Origin: Gilvimarinus chinensis DSM 19667
GTDB lineage: Bacteria; Pseudomonadota; Gammaproteobacteria; Pseudomonadales; Cellvibrionaceae
DNA: 64,000 bases
Direction: 5' to 3'
Assembly (NCBI RefSeq): GCF_000377745.1
Contig: NZ_KB898707.1
Span: 98,718-162,717 of the forward strand
The position numbers were made by a program, and so were the translations under genes. The notes below the pieces were generated by a model. The model searched no databases. It was not told the DNA's origin and saw only the letters and a program-made list of their open reading frames with translations. Of this stretch, positions 1-10,460 are shown piece after piece (position 1 is the first letter of the stretch; each line of letters begins with the position of its first letter).

Positions 1-2046
1 AACACCACATCGGAAATAATTTTTGATTCGGCTGGCAACCCGGTATCAATTCCAGGCGGTGCTTTGTCGGACATCCGTGCGATCGATTTTCAACGAAGTG
101 ACTCTTTGGCGTACGATGACTTTCTAAGCACCCTGGGCTTACCAAGTTTAAACTGGGCGCCCATCGACGTTGAAGCGGCCTATAACACCGTGGTGGGCGA
201 TCCTGAACTATCGCGCAACGTAGACCCAAGTAACACGCGCGAAACCACACTGGATACCTCAGCCCTCTACCTGAAGTTCAATTTTTCGTATTTCGATGAT
301 CGTCTAACAGGTGATATCGGGGTGCGTTACGTCGAGACCGAAGTTGAAGCCGTTGGTGCTTCGGGTGCGGTATATCACGACTTCCCGGACAACGCTGATG
401 AATCAGAGTTCTCTTCTTTAACTTTGATGCAACTTCGCGATACTTCATTACCCGAGTGTCCCACACCTTCTAACTGGACTAACGATCCTGCTGAACGTTT
501 TAATCAAATTCCCGCCTACGAAAACAAATTCTCTCGTATCGACGGCACTGGATGGGATACTTCAGCAGGACCAGACCCAAGCACCTGGACACCTATGCCG
601 ATGTTTGACCCCAATGGCGACGGCGTGCAAGATCCTTGTCACGATCCAGTGTACGCGCAATGGGCCATCGACTCACAAGAGCCTGGGTTTAACCAGGACG
701 AATATCCGTACCGCCCCACCTGGAACAACTTATGGCGTTATGCAGACGTAAGCACCAGCCGCAACAACGGTTGGGACTCCTCGCTAACAACTCCCAACAT
801 CGAATGGGACGGCACTATCGATAATGGCAGTATCGATCAGTACACTGTGCTTAATCAGCAAGATAAATCCATTGGCTCCTTTGCCACCGAAAATAGCCAC
901 AGTTACGAAAACGTTCTACCAAGCCTGAACTTGAACTATCTCTTTAGCGAAGACCTGATCGGCCGTATGGCGCTGTCAAAAACCATGACACGCCCCGCCA
1001 TCGATGAACTGCGCCCCGGCTTCCGCATTAACGAGCTTTGGGCGACCTACTGGGGCACTCTGCCATCAAACCCCGGTACGGTTAATATGTACAACACCAA
1101 GTTAGATCCGATGGAATCCAACAATTTGGATCTGTCGCTCGAATGGTATTTCAACGACACTTCCATGATCAGCGCAGCTCTGTTCTATAAAGACATGAGC
1201 AACTTTACGGATACAGAGTCGGCGCAAACCTACATCACTGACGTGCGTGATGTAGAGGGCACGTTTAGTGCTGATGACCTTATCATGCTGGCGGACTCAT
1301 CTCAGCCAAACAGCGGCTTAGAGGGCTGTATGCCGATTCGCTTTACCACACAATCTGGTTTTGGCGGCCCGCTAGCTTACTCAGACAACTATGAAGAACT
1401 TTGTAACCAGTTCAACATTAACAAGTTGGTTAATGGTAAAGGTGCCGAGATTCGCGGGCTGGAGCTGGGTTATACGCAAACCTACGACTTTTTGCCCGGC
1501 TACCTCTTAAGCGGTTTAGGGATACAGGCAAACTACACCTATCAAGACAGTGAATACGATGCTGATTTCTCCAGTATCGACCCTGATCGTCTGCTGCCAA
1601 CCTATCCAGTTGCCGAGACTCCCGAGCACACCTACAACTTAACCGCGTTCTGGGAGCAAGATGGTCACCAGGTTCGCGTAAGCTATCGCGGCTCGTCCGA
1701 CTCGCTGGTCGGTAACGACTGGAGCACCGGCCAGCGTGGCCGCACTTGGTTCCAGGGCTCTTTGTGGAATGAAGGTCGCGATACAGTTGATCTATCGGCC
1801 ACCTACGCCATTAACGACAATATGGACCTGACCTTCCAGGCCATTAACTTGACCGACGCCCTGTATCGCACCTACTACACGAACCGCGAACTGCAAGTTG
1901 AACAGCAAGTCGCCGAGGACGGCAGCATTAGCTACGTCGCAATGGAAGAAGGTAACCCCTTGGACGGCGACGCACCAACCGACCGTACCGTAAGCGCATA
2001 CAAAGTGGGCACTACCTTCCGCTTAGGTCTGCGCATGGTCTTCTAA
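1..2046 (+). CDS. TonB-dependent receptor, 3' part (5' end outside window)
   Basis: The reading frame is open from base 1 to the TAA at 2046, so about 681 C-terminal residues are visible; the signal peptide, TonB box and plug lie upstream of the window. The sequence has the alternating aromatic/polar strands of an outer-membrane beta-barrel, the internal phrases PSLNLNY, LSKTMTRPAI and NNLDLSLEWYF that mark the large TonB-dependent receptors of marine Gammaproteobacteria, and ends in a phenylalanine (GLRMVF), the usual barrel-assembly signal. The second receptor in this window (47330-50170) shares the same phrases. It should import oligosaccharides across the outer membrane. The next gene, 72 bases downstream, encodes a surface lipoprotein, so the two probably act as an uptake pair. 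Family assignment is firm; the substrate (agar fragments) is inferred from neighbours. Confidence 0.93.
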   Translation, partial: NTTSEIIFDSAGNPVSIPGGALSDIRAIDFQRSDSLAYDDFLSTLGLPSLNWAPIDVEAAYNTVVGDPELSRNVDPSNTRETTLDTSALYLKFNFSYFDDRLTGDIGVRYVETEVEAVGASGAVYHDFPDNADESEFSSLTLMQLRDTSLPECPTPSNWTNDPAERFNQIPAYENKFSRIDGTGWDTSAGPDPSTWTPMPMFDPNGDGVQDPCHDPVYAQWAIDSQEPGFNQDEYPYRPTWNNLWRYADVSTSRNNGWDSSLTTPNIEWDGTIDNGSIDQYTVLNQQDKSIGSFATENSHSYENVLPSLNLNYLFSEDLIGRMALSKTMTRPAIDELRPGFRINELWATYWGTLPSNPGTVNMYNTKLDPMESNNLDLSLEWYFNDTSMISAALFYKDMSNFTDTESAQTYITDVRDVEGTFSADDLIMLADSSQPNSGLEGCMPIRFTTQSGFGGPLAYSDNYEELCNQFNINKLVNGKGAEIRGLELGYTQTYDFLPGYLLSGLGIQANYTYQDSEYDADFSSIDPDRLLPTYPVAETPEHTYNLTAFWEQDGHQVRVSYRGSSDSLVGNDWSTGQRGRTWFQGSLWNEGRDTVDLSATYAINDNMDLTFQAINLTDALYRTYYTNRELQVEQQVAEDGSISYVAMEEGNPLDGDAPTDRTVSAYKVGTTFRLGLRMVF

Positions 2047-2069
2047 CAATAACTAAGACACTAGAGAAA

Positions 2070-2090
2070 GGTGCAGGTACAGCCTGCACC
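2070..2090 (+). other. Intercistronic hairpin
   Basis: GGTGCAGG and CCTGCACC form a perfect 8-bp stem with a 5-base loop between the receptor and lipoprotein genes. No T-tract follows, so it is more likely an mRNA-stabilising or processing structure than a terminator. Confidence 0.5.
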
Positions 2091-2118
2091 GAAATCTTAA
2101 AAAAATACGGTGTAAACT

Positions 2119-4107
2119 ATGAAACTCATGAATAAAAAAACATTACTCGTCAGTGCTATTCTCGCCTCGGTTACCGGTTGTGGCAGTGATGATTACAACC
2201 GCAATGCCGATAAAGGGCCAAACACCGCCCCTGTCGCTGGCAATGATATCGTTCTGAACTTTCACGAAAAAGACGCGTACTTCACTCAATATTTAACTGA
2301 AGGTTCATACGACCCAGATGCCGATATTCTGTATGTTAAAAACCTGACCGCTGATACCGAAGATTTAACAGGTTTTGAGGTAAACGAAGCCCGAATTGGT
2401 ATTCGCCCAACCGATCTTGCGCTGGAACTCGATAACGGCGAGTCCAGAACAGTTACTTTCTCTTACGACATTACCGATGGAGAAGCGACCGTACAGCGTA
2501 AAATGACCGTAACAGTTAACGGTGAAGATTTTGCACCGGAGTTCGACGATCTGTTTGTGTTAATTGATGATAAAAACCCCACCACTGAAATCGACTTAGT
2601 GGAGGGCGTGAACGACCCAGACGACGAGCCTTTGTGGGTGTCGGATTTTGTCGCCTCTGGCGATTTAACTTCCGCGCTGTACACTCTAGACGCTGACAAC
2701 GCAACGCTAACCTTGGACACACCGGCTATTCTGGCAGAGCTTGGCCCGGGAGAAGTCGCTGTCTTCCGAGACAATAACTACAACGTTCATGACCATAATC
2801 ACAGCCTGCCCCGCACGGCGACTTTTGTAGTAGCTAAAACTACGGAACAAGCGGCGCCACCCGCGGTTTTAGGCCCGGTTATGACTTCCGTCAGCACCAA
2901 CAGTGCGTTGAAGATGGTTGACCTTGCCAGCCCAGGTGCCGTGCTCGAGCCCAACGGCGATGCAATTGAAATCGACTGGAGCTCAATTGCACCGGTTGAC
3001 GGCGGCCCGGCGCTGCACTTTAACCGCTCCGAGGGCACGATGTTAGCCATCGATGGTATCGATTTTGGTACGTTTGTGGAAACAGGTGAAACCAAAACCT
3101 TTACCTATTCTTACGATTTGAGCGATGGCGATCCGGATCATACCGTTACCAACACCGTGGAAATTTCAGTGACTGGCGAAGCCGTCAAACAAATACTGAA
3201 CAATGGCAGCTTTGAAAGCGGCTTAGACGGATGGAACGCAACGGACGGCGTCAGCGCTGCGACCGCTTCAGCGCTTGGACTCAATGTGGATGGTAGCGCT
3301 TTTGCCTCTATGCTAGCCGGTGACGAGCTTAGCCCCGCCTTACCGGGCAATGCTCTGGAAGAAGGTGCCGGCTATATCATTGAGGCCCGTGGCGCCCACG
3401 GAAACTCTTGGGGTGCTTACCCTATGTGGGTTACCGGCGACGTTGGTGAAGAAACCGGCAAAGTGCTAAACCCGCAGGCTTGGTTTGCCCACGGAGCCAA
3501 CCCGCGTACGTTTGCTACTCGTTTCGAGGGCGCGGCAAATACCAAGATCACGGTCACCGCACCTGCTGCAGTCGGCGCTGCGGAGTACGACGCTTTTATG
3601 CTGTACAAGTACTCAACTGATCCAGGCAACAATCTGATTAGCCAAGACAACGCTACGTTCGAGAACGGCGCTGGCGACTGGACCCTTCAGGAAGGCGGCA
3701 GTATCTCCACTGACGGTCCGATTTCAGGTAGTGCGAGCTTAAACACAGGTGAACTTCAAGACCGTTCAAGCACACTTCCACTCGCAGCAGGTACGATCAA
3801 AAATGGCAGCCGTTACCTGCTTACTTACGATTTGGTGGCGGATGGCCTTCCCGAGGCTGGCAATAAAAAAATACGTGCATCTATTATCGACCCGATAACC
3901 GGTGAAACGGTGCAAGGAGCTCCTTTTAAGGGCGTTTTCGAAGTCCGTGAAAACATGAACCACATGGCCATGATCTTCGATCCCGACCTATACAGCGGTG
4001 TGAACGATTGGGAATCGCGTGATCTTGAACTTCGGTTAGGAGTTAACGTTTGGAGTGGAGGAATGAACTTCCGTATCGATAATGTGCGTTTAATCGAACT
4101 ACCCTAA
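2119..4107 (+). CDS. Surface lipoprotein with Ig-like and CBM4/9-like modules (putative glycan-binding protein)
   Basis: 662 residues. The N terminus is a lipoprotein signal with lipobox V-T-G-C (Cys21), so the protein is membrane anchored. After a short linker come about three beta-sandwich repeats (roughly residues 34-137, 138-245 and 246-357) carrying cadherin/Ig-like phrases such as TFSYDITDG and FTYSYDLSDGD. Two jelly-roll modules follow (about 358-503 and 504-662), each opening with the N-G-S/T-F-E-x-G-x-x-x-W pattern of CBM4/9-like carbohydrate-binding domains. No catalytic motif is seen. With a TonB receptor just upstream, the simplest role is glycan capture at the cell surface, analogous to the surface glycan-binding proteins of Bacteroidetes. 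The ligand is unknown; agar is inferred from context. A rho-independent terminator follows the stop. Confidence 0.7.
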   Translation: MKLMNKKTLLVSAILASVTGCGSDDYNRNADKGPNTAPVAGNDIVLNFHEKDAYFTQYLTEGSYDPDADILYVKNLTADTEDLTGFEVNEARIGIRPTDLALELDNGESRTVTFSYDITDGEATVQRKMTVTVNGEDFAPEFDDLFVLIDDKNPTTEIDLVEGVNDPDDEPLWVSDFVASGDLTSALYTLDADNATLTLDTPAILAELGPGEVAVFRDNNYNVHDHNHSLPRTATFVVAKTTEQAAPPAVLGPVMTSVSTNSALKMVDLASPGAVLEPNGDAIEIDWSSIAPVDGGPALHFNRSEGTMLAIDGIDFGTFVETGETKTFTYSYDLSDGDPDHTVTNTVEISVTGEAVKQILNNGSFESGLDGWNATDGVSAATASALGLNVDGSAFASMLAGDELSPALPGNALEEGAGYIIEARGAHGNSWGAYPMWVTGDVGEETGKVLNPQAWFAHGANPRTFATRFEGAANTKITVTAPAAVGAAEYDAFMLYKYSTDPGNNLISQDNATFENGAGDWTLQEGGSISTDGPISGSASLNTGELQDRSSTLPLAAGTIKNGSRYLLTYDLVADGLPEAGNKKIRASIIDPITGETVQGAPFKGVFEVRENMNHMAMIFDPDLYSGVNDWESRDLELRLGVNVWSGGMNFRIDNVRLIELP

Positions 4108-4126
4108 TTCTCCAGAGCAAGTCCTT

Positions 4127-4150
4127 AGCCCGCCTAGTGCGGGCTTTTTT
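4127..4150 (+). terminator. Rho-independent terminator
   Basis: AGCCCGC, a five-base loop and GCGGGCT form a 7-bp GC-rich stem followed at once by a run of T. It ends the receptor-lipoprotein transcript. Confidence 0.9.
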
Positions 4151-4206
4151 ATTTTCAGCTTTTCATCTTTGCAACTTGACATTATGGCTTACCTCGGCAA
4201 TAGTTT

Positions 4207-4218
4207 ATTGTATACAAT
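4207..4218. promoter_or_regulatory. Operator palindrome ATTGTATACAAT (site 1)
   Basis: A perfect 12-base palindrome ending 16 bases before the start codon of the halogenase-like gene, after the preceding terminator. Related ATTGT-N2-ACAAT sites lie at 7334, 25335 and 33977. The form resembles operators of GntR-type regulators (UxuR-like, two-base spacer), but the protein that binds it is unknown; the IclR gene at 34097, which has such a site in its own promoter, is one candidate. Confidence 0.65.
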
Positions 4219-4234
4219 AATAAAAAGGTGCCTA

Positions 4235-5767
4235 ATGACTAAGGCCATCACCCAAATCGCTATTCTCGGCGGTGGTACCGCCGGATGGCTAACCGCGGGC
4301 ATTATTGCCAGTGCGCACCAGCCTCGTTTACGCGACGACAGCTTGCGTATTACGCTCTACGAATCGGAGCAAATCCCCCCCATTGGTGTGGGTGAAGGCA
4401 CTTGGCCTACCATGCGCCAAACGTTACAAACCTTAGGTATCAGCGAGTCGGTGTTTTTACGCAAATGCGATGCATCGTTTAAACAGGGCTCTAAATTTGT
4501 TAACTGGCGTTTTGACCAACACCCTCACAGTTACTACCACCCGTTCTCGGTTCCCGAGGGTTACCAGCACCAGCTTAATATGGCTGAACACTGGCTTTTC
4601 CAGCATCAAGATACCGCGAGCTTTTCGCGCTGTTACAGCCCACAAGAGGCTGTCTGCAAGGCGCACTTAGCCCCCAAAGCACTGCAGCACACCGAGCAAC
4701 AATCGGTGCTCAACTACGGTTTTCATTTAGACGCTGGTAAATTTACTCAACTATTGCAAAAACACTGCACGCAAAAATTGCATGTTAAGCATCATTTTTG
4801 TGAAGTCACCGGTGCCACACTGGATAATGACGGTGCCATAGCGGCGTTACAAACCAACACCGGCGAACGTCTAAAAGCAGATTTATACATCGACTGCAGC
4901 GGAATGAAAGCCACCCTACTCGGGCAAGCGTTGGGTGTGCCCTTTAAACCGTTACACTCAGTGTTATTTTGCGATCGGGCACTGGCGACACGCCTACCCT
5001 ACCCCGAACCCAATGCACCCATTGCCTCATGCACCTTAGCCACGGCGCAACAGGCCGGTTGGATTTGGGATATTGGCCTACAAAGCCGACGTGGTGTTGG
5101 TTATGTATATTCTAGCGATTACCAAAGCGACGAACAGGCTCTGCAAACTCTGGCGAGCTATACCAATCAGTCAGCCGCTCACATCGACGTAAAATCTATC
5201 GCGTTTACACCGGGCCACCGTGAAAAATTTTGGCACAAAAACTGTGTTGCAGTGGGGCTTGCGGCGGGCTTTGTCGAGCCGTTAGAGGCCTCCGCCCTGT
5301 TGCTCGTGGAGTTGTCGGCACAATTTATTGCCAACAAATTGCCGCAAACTAACACGCAACTTTCATCCCTAGAGCACATATTCAATGAGCGATTTCTATA
5401 TCGCTGGTCGCGTTTAGTGGACTTTTTGAAACTGCACTATCTGCTTAGCGCTCGTACTAATGATGCTTTTTGGCGCGACAACCGAACCCTCTCCTCAATC
5501 CCAGATTCCCTCACCGACCTACTGAATCTGTGGCAACACACACCCCCTTGGCCACACGATTTTGATAGAACCGGTGAAATATTTCAGGCCTTAAGTTACC
5601 AATATGTCTTGTACGGAATGGGTTTTAATACCGAAATGCCGTTTTCTCCCGAGGCACACAAACAACAATTAGCCGATGCGCTGCTACGGCAAAATATCGA
5701 AGCCAGCCGCCTGTTAACCCAACAACTTCCCAGCAATCGGGAATACCTTAACCACCTGCACCACTAA
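4235..5767 (+). CDS. Flavin-dependent tryptophan halogenase family protein
   Basis: 510 residues from the ATG at 4235, chosen over an upstream TTG because AAAAAGG lies just before it and the flavin-binding G-G-G-T-A-G-W (residues 12-18) then sits at the N terminus as in PrnA-type enzymes. The active-site lysine (K83 in ASFKQG) and glutamate (E348 in GFVEPLEAS) are present. The W-x-W-x-I-P motif is changed: W276-I-W278-D-I280-G281, glycine replacing proline. Members of this family sit beside TonB receptors in many marine polysaccharide loci, where their substrate is not known; true tryptophan halogenation is doubtful. It needs reduced flavin from a partner reductase, which is not in the window. 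It is transcribed with the sulfatase 32 bases downstream, probably under the palindrome at 4207. Confidence 0.85.
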   Translation: MTKAITQIAILGGGTAGWLTAGIIASAHQPRLRDDSLRITLYESEQIPPIGVGEGTWPTMRQTLQTLGISESVFLRKCDASFKQGSKFVNWRFDQHPHSYYHPFSVPEGYQHQLNMAEHWLFQHQDTASFSRCYSPQEAVCKAHLAPKALQHTEQQSVLNYGFHLDAGKFTQLLQKHCTQKLHVKHHFCEVTGATLDNDGAIAALQTNTGERLKADLYIDCSGMKATLLGQALGVPFKPLHSVLFCDRALATRLPYPEPNAPIASCTLATAQQAGWIWDIGLQSRRGVGYVYSSDYQSDEQALQTLASYTNQSAAHIDVKSIAFTPGHREKFWHKNCVAVGLAAGFVEPLEASALLLVELSAQFIANKLPQTNTQLSSLEHIFNERFLYRWSRLVDFLKLHYLLSARTNDAFWRDNRTLSSIPDSLTDLLNLWQHTPPWPHDFDRTGEIFQALSYQYVLYGMGFNTEMPFSPEAHKQQLADALLRQNIEASRLLTQQLPSNREYLNHLHH

Positions 5768-5799
5768 GTGCAGGTCAAAGCCACCCAACGAGAAGTCGT

Positions 5800-7185
5800 A
5801 TGCGTTTATTTTGTTTTTTCGTATTGTTTGTCCTCGCCCAAGCGGCTGTCGCCGCTCAAACTAAACCCAATATTCTATTTATTTTATCGGACGATGCTGG
5901 CTACGCCGATTTTGGCTATCAAGGCAGTAACGTCATGCGAACCCCCAATATCGATCAATTGGCGCAAGAGGGTATGGTGTTTGACCAGGCTTACGTAACC
6001 GCAGCTACTTGCGGCCCCTCTCGCGCTGGCATATTAACCGGTCGCTACCAGCAAAAGTTTGGTTTTGAGGAGAATAATGTCCCGGGCTATATGTCTGAAG
6101 GGGGCCTTATGGGCGATGAAATGGGTCTGCCGGTAGAAGAAAAAACACTGGGTAACTATTTGCAAGAACAGGGGTACACAACCGGAATAATCGGGAAATG
6201 GCATCAGGGAAACGCTGATCGTTACCACCCCACCAAACGTGGTTTTGACTATTTTTACGGCTTTCGCGGCGGCGCTCGCAGTTATTATGCGTTTTCCGAA
6301 AGCAATCCCAACCACCGGCCCGAAGATTATCTGGAACGAGGGTTTGGCAATTTCGCGGAATCTCCGCTGTATTTAACGGACGCTTTGGCAAACGATGCCA
6401 TCGAGTTTATTAAACGCGAGCAAGGCTCGCCTTTCTTTCTATTTTTGTCGTTCAATGCCGTACATTCACCCATGGAGGCGCGCGAGGAAGATCTTGCTCA
6501 ATTTCCCAACCTAAAGGATAAACGCCGTACTCTCGCCGCCATGAACCTTGCCATGGATCGCGCAATTGGTCGTGTACTTGCCACTCTGGAAAATGAAGGA
6601 TTAAACGAGTCCACATTGGTCATTTACAGTAATGACAATGGCGGACCAAGTGACGATAATGCTTCAGATAATTCTCCGCTGGCCGGAACCAAAGCCAACC
6701 ATTTGGAGGGCGGCATACGCGTTCCTTTTATCGCACGGTGGCCGGACAATATCAATGCAGGTAGCCGCTACTCGCACCCGATCAGTATGCTGGATTTACT
6801 ACCCACCTTTTATACCGTAGCCGGTGGTGACAGCGAAACGCTTAATGAAATCGATGGCGTTAATTTAATACCTTATATTACGCATAAGAATAACGCGCGC
6901 CCTCATCAAACACTGTATTGGAAAAAAGAAAACCGAGCGGCTATTCGCGACGGCGATTGGAAGCTATTGCGTTTCCCCGATCGCCCCGCTGAACTTTACC
7001 GTCTGGATAAAGACATTAGTGAACAAAACAACCTAGCAGAGCATAATCCAAAAAAAGTACGAGAACTTTACAAAAAACTTTTTGCCTGGGAATTAACTTT
7101 GAAGCGACCACGCTGGCAACTTAAACGGCAATATGAAGGCGATGCTATTGAGCGCATGGATTCGTATCGACACCCACAACGTTAG
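5800..7185 (+). CDS. Secreted arylsulfatase-type sulfatase (family S1)
   Basis: 461 residues. A hydrophobic signal peptide (about residues 1-19, ending AVAA) precedes the alkaline-phosphatase-superfamily start [12 protein letters not shown], where D31 and D32 should bind calcium. The maturation signature C71-G-P-S-R is intact, so Cys71 should become formylglycine. A second metal-site motif, SNDNGG, lies near residue 278. It should remove sulfate esters from algal galactan fragments in the periplasm or outside. The protein at 50513-51922 is a clear paralogue, sharing CGPSRAG, an RGG motif and the closing WELTL-RP-W segment. No formylglycine-generating enzyme or anaerobic sulfatase maturase was found in the window. 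It forms a two-gene unit with the halogenase-like gene. Position of the sulfate removed cannot be told. Confidence 0.92.
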   Translation: MRLFCFFVLFVLAQAAVAAQTKPNILFILSDDAGYADFGYQGSNVMRTPNIDQLAQEGMVFDQAYVTAATCGPSRAGILTGRYQQKFGFEENNVPGYMSEGGLMGDEMGLPVEEKTLGNYLQEQGYTTGIIGKWHQGNADRYHPTKRGFDYFYGFRGGARSYYAFSESNPNHRPEDYLERGFGNFAESPLYLTDALANDAIEFIKREQGSPFFLFLSFNAVHSPMEAREEDLAQFPNLKDKRRTLAAMNLAMDRAIGRVLATLENEGLNESTLVIYSNDNGGPSDDNASDNSPLAGTKANHLEGGIRVPFIARWPDNINAGSRYSHPISMLDLLPTFYTVAGGDSETLNEIDGVNLIPYITHKNNARPHQTLYWKKENRAAIRDGDWKLLRFPDRPAELYRLDKDISEQNNLAEHNPKKVRELYKKLFAWELTLKRPRWQLKRQYEGDAIERMDSYRHPQR

Positions 7186-7333
7186 GATTGTTAATCTCAT
7201 AGGGGGTTACGAGCCACATCTTATTGAAAGACATCAACACTAAGGTGTGGTTATCCGCCATTGTGATCTAATAGTTGTCGATTTTTCCGCCTGATTGCAT
7301 ATTAGCACGACAACCTTTCATCAGATGTTTGCG

Positions 7334-7345
7334 ATTGTGAACAAT
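7334..7345. promoter_or_regulatory. Operator ATTGTGAACAAT (site 2)
   Basis: Matches ATTGT-N2-ACAAT exactly and lies about 104 bases before the CBM6 protein gene, in a 263-base gap. A separate 7-bp inverted repeat (GTTGTCG at 7274 and CGACAAC at 7308) is just upstream; its role is unknown. Confidence 0.55.
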
Positions 7346-7448
7346 TAGACAGTTGATGTCATCCGTTAAATTTACTATTGCGCGGCCTACCCAAGGAAAG
7401 GCACTCGCAGTTTATATTTCAATATGTAAATTTCTAACGGAGCCACTT

Positions 7449-8888
7449 ATGACTATTATCAATTTTCTGACCAGGGCCGTTGCAGTTACTGCACTAAGCA
7501 GTGGTTTCTGCGCCTCTGCACTCGCCGAAGATCAATGCAATTATACGGCTCAGTGTAAAACCACGTTTGGTGAACAAGCCACTGACTGTGCCAATAGCCG
7601 CTCACTTTTTAGCGTATGCATGTGCGGCAGCTCTCCCTGCAGCGAAACCCAGCCTACTGACCCTGATCCCGAAAATACCATCCCGGTACCCGGCTTTATT
7701 CAAGCGCAAGACTATCACCGCTACTCTGATACCACTGAACAAAACCTAGGCGGGGAATATCGAAATGATGGCGTAGACATTCAATCAACCGCTGATAACG
7801 GCGGTCAATATAATGTTGGATGGACAGCCGCCAACGAGTGGCTAGAGTTTGATATTAATGTACAACAAGCTGGTAATTACAGCGCCAAGGTGAGGGTCGC
7901 ATCGCAGCCCGGGGGTGGTTTGTACACGCTTGAAATAGACGGCCAAGCCCGCGGCAATGCCGCCAACGTTGGCGCCACCGGAGGCTGGCAGAGCTGGCAA
8001 ACCCAAAAGATTGCGCTGGGCAACTTAAGTGCCGGGGCACACACATTACGATTGCAAATTCAGGCGGGTAATTTCAACATTAACTGGATTGAATTGGCGC
8101 AAGACTCTGACACTACGCCGACACCCATGATCGGCCGCTTTGATCCTGCGCAGGATCTGCTGCTGGCTAACTTTGACAGCCGTCCAGACCCGGATGATAT
8201 CCACACGGTAGCCGCGGTCGCCACCATTTTAAGCGACTCGCGCTTTAGCGCGGTTAACTACCACGCAGTAGCCGGTGCCTACGGTACACAGGGCGGCACT
8301 TTTATTGAGGCCGACCACCTGTTTAACATTGCTTTTGGTGCCAACCGCTGGTCCGATGCCCACAGCAATTACGCCGGCGCGCTAAACACCGTGTATCAAA
8401 AAGTGTCCGGTGTACTCAACAACGGCGGCGACATTTGGATTCAAGAGGCAGGGCAATCAGACTTCAGCGCCGACTTAGTGCGCCGAGTAAAACAAAATAT
8501 GGGCGGCATTAACACCAACGCCCGTATTCATGTTATTCAGCACAGCGAATGGAACCAGGATAAAACCACTCCCGCCGACTTGACTTACGTGCGCAACAAC
8601 ACCGATTACCAAAAGATCAGCGATGGCAACTCTCAAAATAACGGCACGCCAGGTTTTAACAGTAAAGACACGAGTCAATGGAACAGAGTCTTGAACCATT
8701 CTCGCGTAGGAGCAATCTGGGCCGAAGCAAAGCGTGTTGCGGATTACAGTATTGAACATCACCCCGGCTGGAAGAACCCCTCTATTCAAGCTGGCGGCAT
8801 GGATTTTTCCGATACAGTTGAAGATACATGGATTTTTGGCTTCAATAATTTAAAAAATCATGTGAGCTTCTTTGACGAATTTTTATAA
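7449..8888 (+). CDS. Secreted CBM6 protein with uncharacterised C-terminal domain
   Basis: 479 residues from the ATG at 7449, which has GGAG six bases upstream and gives a clean signal peptide (cleavage after SALA, about residue 26); an in-frame ATG at 7353 would bury the signal. A short module with six cysteines (about residues 28-65) is followed by a D/P-rich linker and a CBM6-type jelly roll (about 80-219) with typical W-x-x-A-N-E-W-L-E and N-I-N-W phrases. The last 250 residues begin LLLANFDSRPDPDD (about 239-250); this acidic D-x-x-x-D-P-D-D element recalls the metal site of inosine-uridine nucleoside hydrolase-like proteins, but the match is only suggestive and no glycoside hydrolase family was recognised. 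It may be an agar-binding protein or an unclassified enzyme. A strong terminator follows. Confidence 0.7.
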   Translation: MTIINFLTRAVAVTALSSGFCASALAEDQCNYTAQCKTTFGEQATDCANSRSLFSVCMCGSSPCSETQPTDPDPENTIPVPGFIQAQDYHRYSDTTEQNLGGEYRNDGVDIQSTADNGGQYNVGWTAANEWLEFDINVQQAGNYSAKVRVASQPGGGLYTLEIDGQARGNAANVGATGGWQSWQTQKIALGNLSAGAHTLRLQIQAGNFNINWIELAQDSDTTPTPMIGRFDPAQDLLLANFDSRPDPDDIHTVAAVATILSDSRFSAVNYHAVAGAYGTQGGTFIEADHLFNIAFGANRWSDAHSNYAGALNTVYQKVSGVLNNGGDIWIQEAGQSDFSADLVRRVKQNMGGINTNARIHVIQHSEWNQDKTTPADLTYVRNNTDYQKISDGNSQNNGTPGFNSKDTSQWNRVLNHSRVGAIWAEAKRVADYSIEHHPGWKNPSIQAGGMDFSDTVEDTWIFGFNNLKNHVSFFDEFL

Positions 8889-8900
8889 AATTTTTTCTTT

Positions 8901-8930
8901 AAGCTTCCTGATACATCAGGAAGCTTTTTT
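8901..8930 (+). terminator. Rho-independent terminator
   Basis: AAGCTTCCTGA, TACA loop and TCAGGAAGCTT make a perfect 11-bp stem followed by T residues, 12 bases after the CBM6 gene. The A-rich bases before it could let it work in both directions. Confidence 0.92.
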
Positions 8931-9077
8931 CTGTTGAAGTTTTTCATAGTTTTTATCCAAGAGCATAAACCTCATACTTTTCCCTCTATTTATTATATTC
9001 TTGTAGCTATTTCCTTCCTACTATCAAACAGCGTTTTACGCATATTAAATAAATAATAACCAGATAGAGGCACAATT

Positions 9078-10403
9078 ATGAGAGCACTACTGACGGCCGT
9101 TCTCGGCCTAAGCTGTACCCACGCCCTTGCCGCCGACTGGGATAACACCCCAGTACCCGCCAATGCCGGAAACGGTAAAGTATGGGAGCTTCAAACAATT
9201 TCCGATGACTTTAACTACACATCATCGCTCAACAATTACCATAACGAATTTACCAGTCGTTGGCATGAGGGCTTTATTAACCCATGGACTGGCCCTGGGC
9301 TTACCGAGTGGACCGACGGTCATGCCTACGTCACCGGTGGCAACTTAGGTATTGCCGCCACCCGCAAACCAGGCACCGATAAGGTGCGAGCGGGCTCTAT
9401 CACTTCGCACGATACTTTTACCTACCCACTGTACGTAGAAACCCGAGCAAAGATCAGCAAGCTTGTGCTCGCTTCGGACGTTTGGTTATTAAGCGCCGAC
9501 TCCACCCAAGAGATTGATATTCTTGAAGCCTACGGCAGTGATCGTCCTAGTGAGTCATGGTTCGCGGAACGAATCCATTTAAGTCACCACGTTTTTGTTC
9601 GCGACCCATTTCAAGATTATCAACCAACAGATGCAGGAAGCTGGTATACCGATGGACAAGGTACGGTGTGGAGCGATGACTTTCATCGGATAGGCGTACA
9701 TTGGAAAGACCCGTGGAATCTCGATTACTACATTGATGGCCAATTAGTTCGAAGTGTATCCGGCCCCAACATTATCGACCCCAACGGCTTCACCAATGGC
9801 ACTGGTTTAAGCAAACCTATGCATCTGATCATAAACACTGAAGATCAAGATTGGCGCTCAGATAACGGCATCTCTCCAACCGACACCGAGTTAGCCGACA
9901 CCAATAAAAGTATCTATTGGGTTGACTGGATCCGTGTTTACAAGCCAGTCGATGGCGGCAATAACGGTGCTAATACCGATGTACCTGCAAGCGCCTCCAG
10001 CATCAAAGGGCGCCAAAGCGGCAAGTGCATTGACTTAGCCTCGGGCTCATCCGCCAATGGCGCCAACATCCAGCAATGGGCCTGTGGGAATAATAACGAT
10101 AACCAGCAGTTCACGTTCGTCCCCGTAGACAGCGGCTGGTACGAGTTGCGCACCAAACACAATAAGTGTGTCGGTGTGGGTGGTAGCTCTAGCGCTAATG
10201 GTGCGGTAGTAATTCAGTGGGACTGCTTCAACGGCCAAAACCTGCACTTTAAACCTGTGGATCTAGGCAACGGTTATGTAGAGCTGCGCGCGCGTCATAG
10301 CAATAAGTGTTTGGACGTTGCCGATGCCTCTACTGCCAATGGCGCCGATATTCGTCAATGGCAATGCAACGGCAATACTAACCAGCAGTTTAGTTTTAAT
10401 TAA
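9078..10403 (+). CDS. GH16 beta-agarase with C-terminal ricin-type lectin (CBM13)
   Basis: 441 residues. Signal peptide about 1-18 (ending HALA). Residues about 20-290 are a GH16 jelly roll with the catalytic E145-I-D147-I-L-E150 core (nucleophile and acid/base glutamates) inside [10 protein letters not shown], the form seen in beta-agarases; the last strand reads [12 protein letters not shown]. After a short linker, residues about 305-441 form a beta-trefoil with three Q-x-W repeats (QQW, IQW, RQW) and paired cysteines, a ricin/CBM13 lectin. It should be a secreted endo-enzyme cutting beta-1,4 bonds of agarose to neoagarooligosaccharides. Porphyranase activity is an alternative, since the families are close. 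AGAGG lies a few bases before the ATG. The gene stands alone between a terminator and the convergent yeiH. Confidence 0.9.
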   Translation: MRALLTAVLGLSCTHALAADWDNTPVPANAGNGKVWELQTISDDFNYTSSLNNYHNEFTSRWHEGFINPWTGPGLTEWTDGHAYVTGGNLGIAATRKPGTDKVRAGSITSHDTFTYPLYVETRAKISKLVLASDVWLLSADSTQEIDILEAYGSDRPSESWFAERIHLSHHVFVRDPFQDYQPTDAGSWYTDGQGTVWSDDFHRIGVHWKDPWNLDYYIDGQLVRSVSGPNIIDPNGFTNGTGLSKPMHLIINTEDQDWRSDNGISPTDTELADTNKSIYWVDWIRVYKPVDGGNNGANTDVPASASSIKGRQSGKCIDLASGSSANGANIQQWACGNNNDNQQFTFVPVDSGWYELRTKHNKCVGVGGSSSANGAVVIQWDCFNGQNLHFKPVDLGNGYVELRARHSNKCLDVADASTANGADIRQWQCNGNTNQQFSFN

Positions 10404-10460
10404 CTAAAATGATGTGATTAAAAAGTGGGGAACAATTCATTCCCTTACTAAACTATTGAG

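Noticed and set aside
7274-7314. 7-bp inverted repeat GTTGTCG/CGACAAC with 27-base spacer
   Set aside because: Short arms and long spacer in an AT-rich gap; no second copy elsewhere, so kept only as a note.
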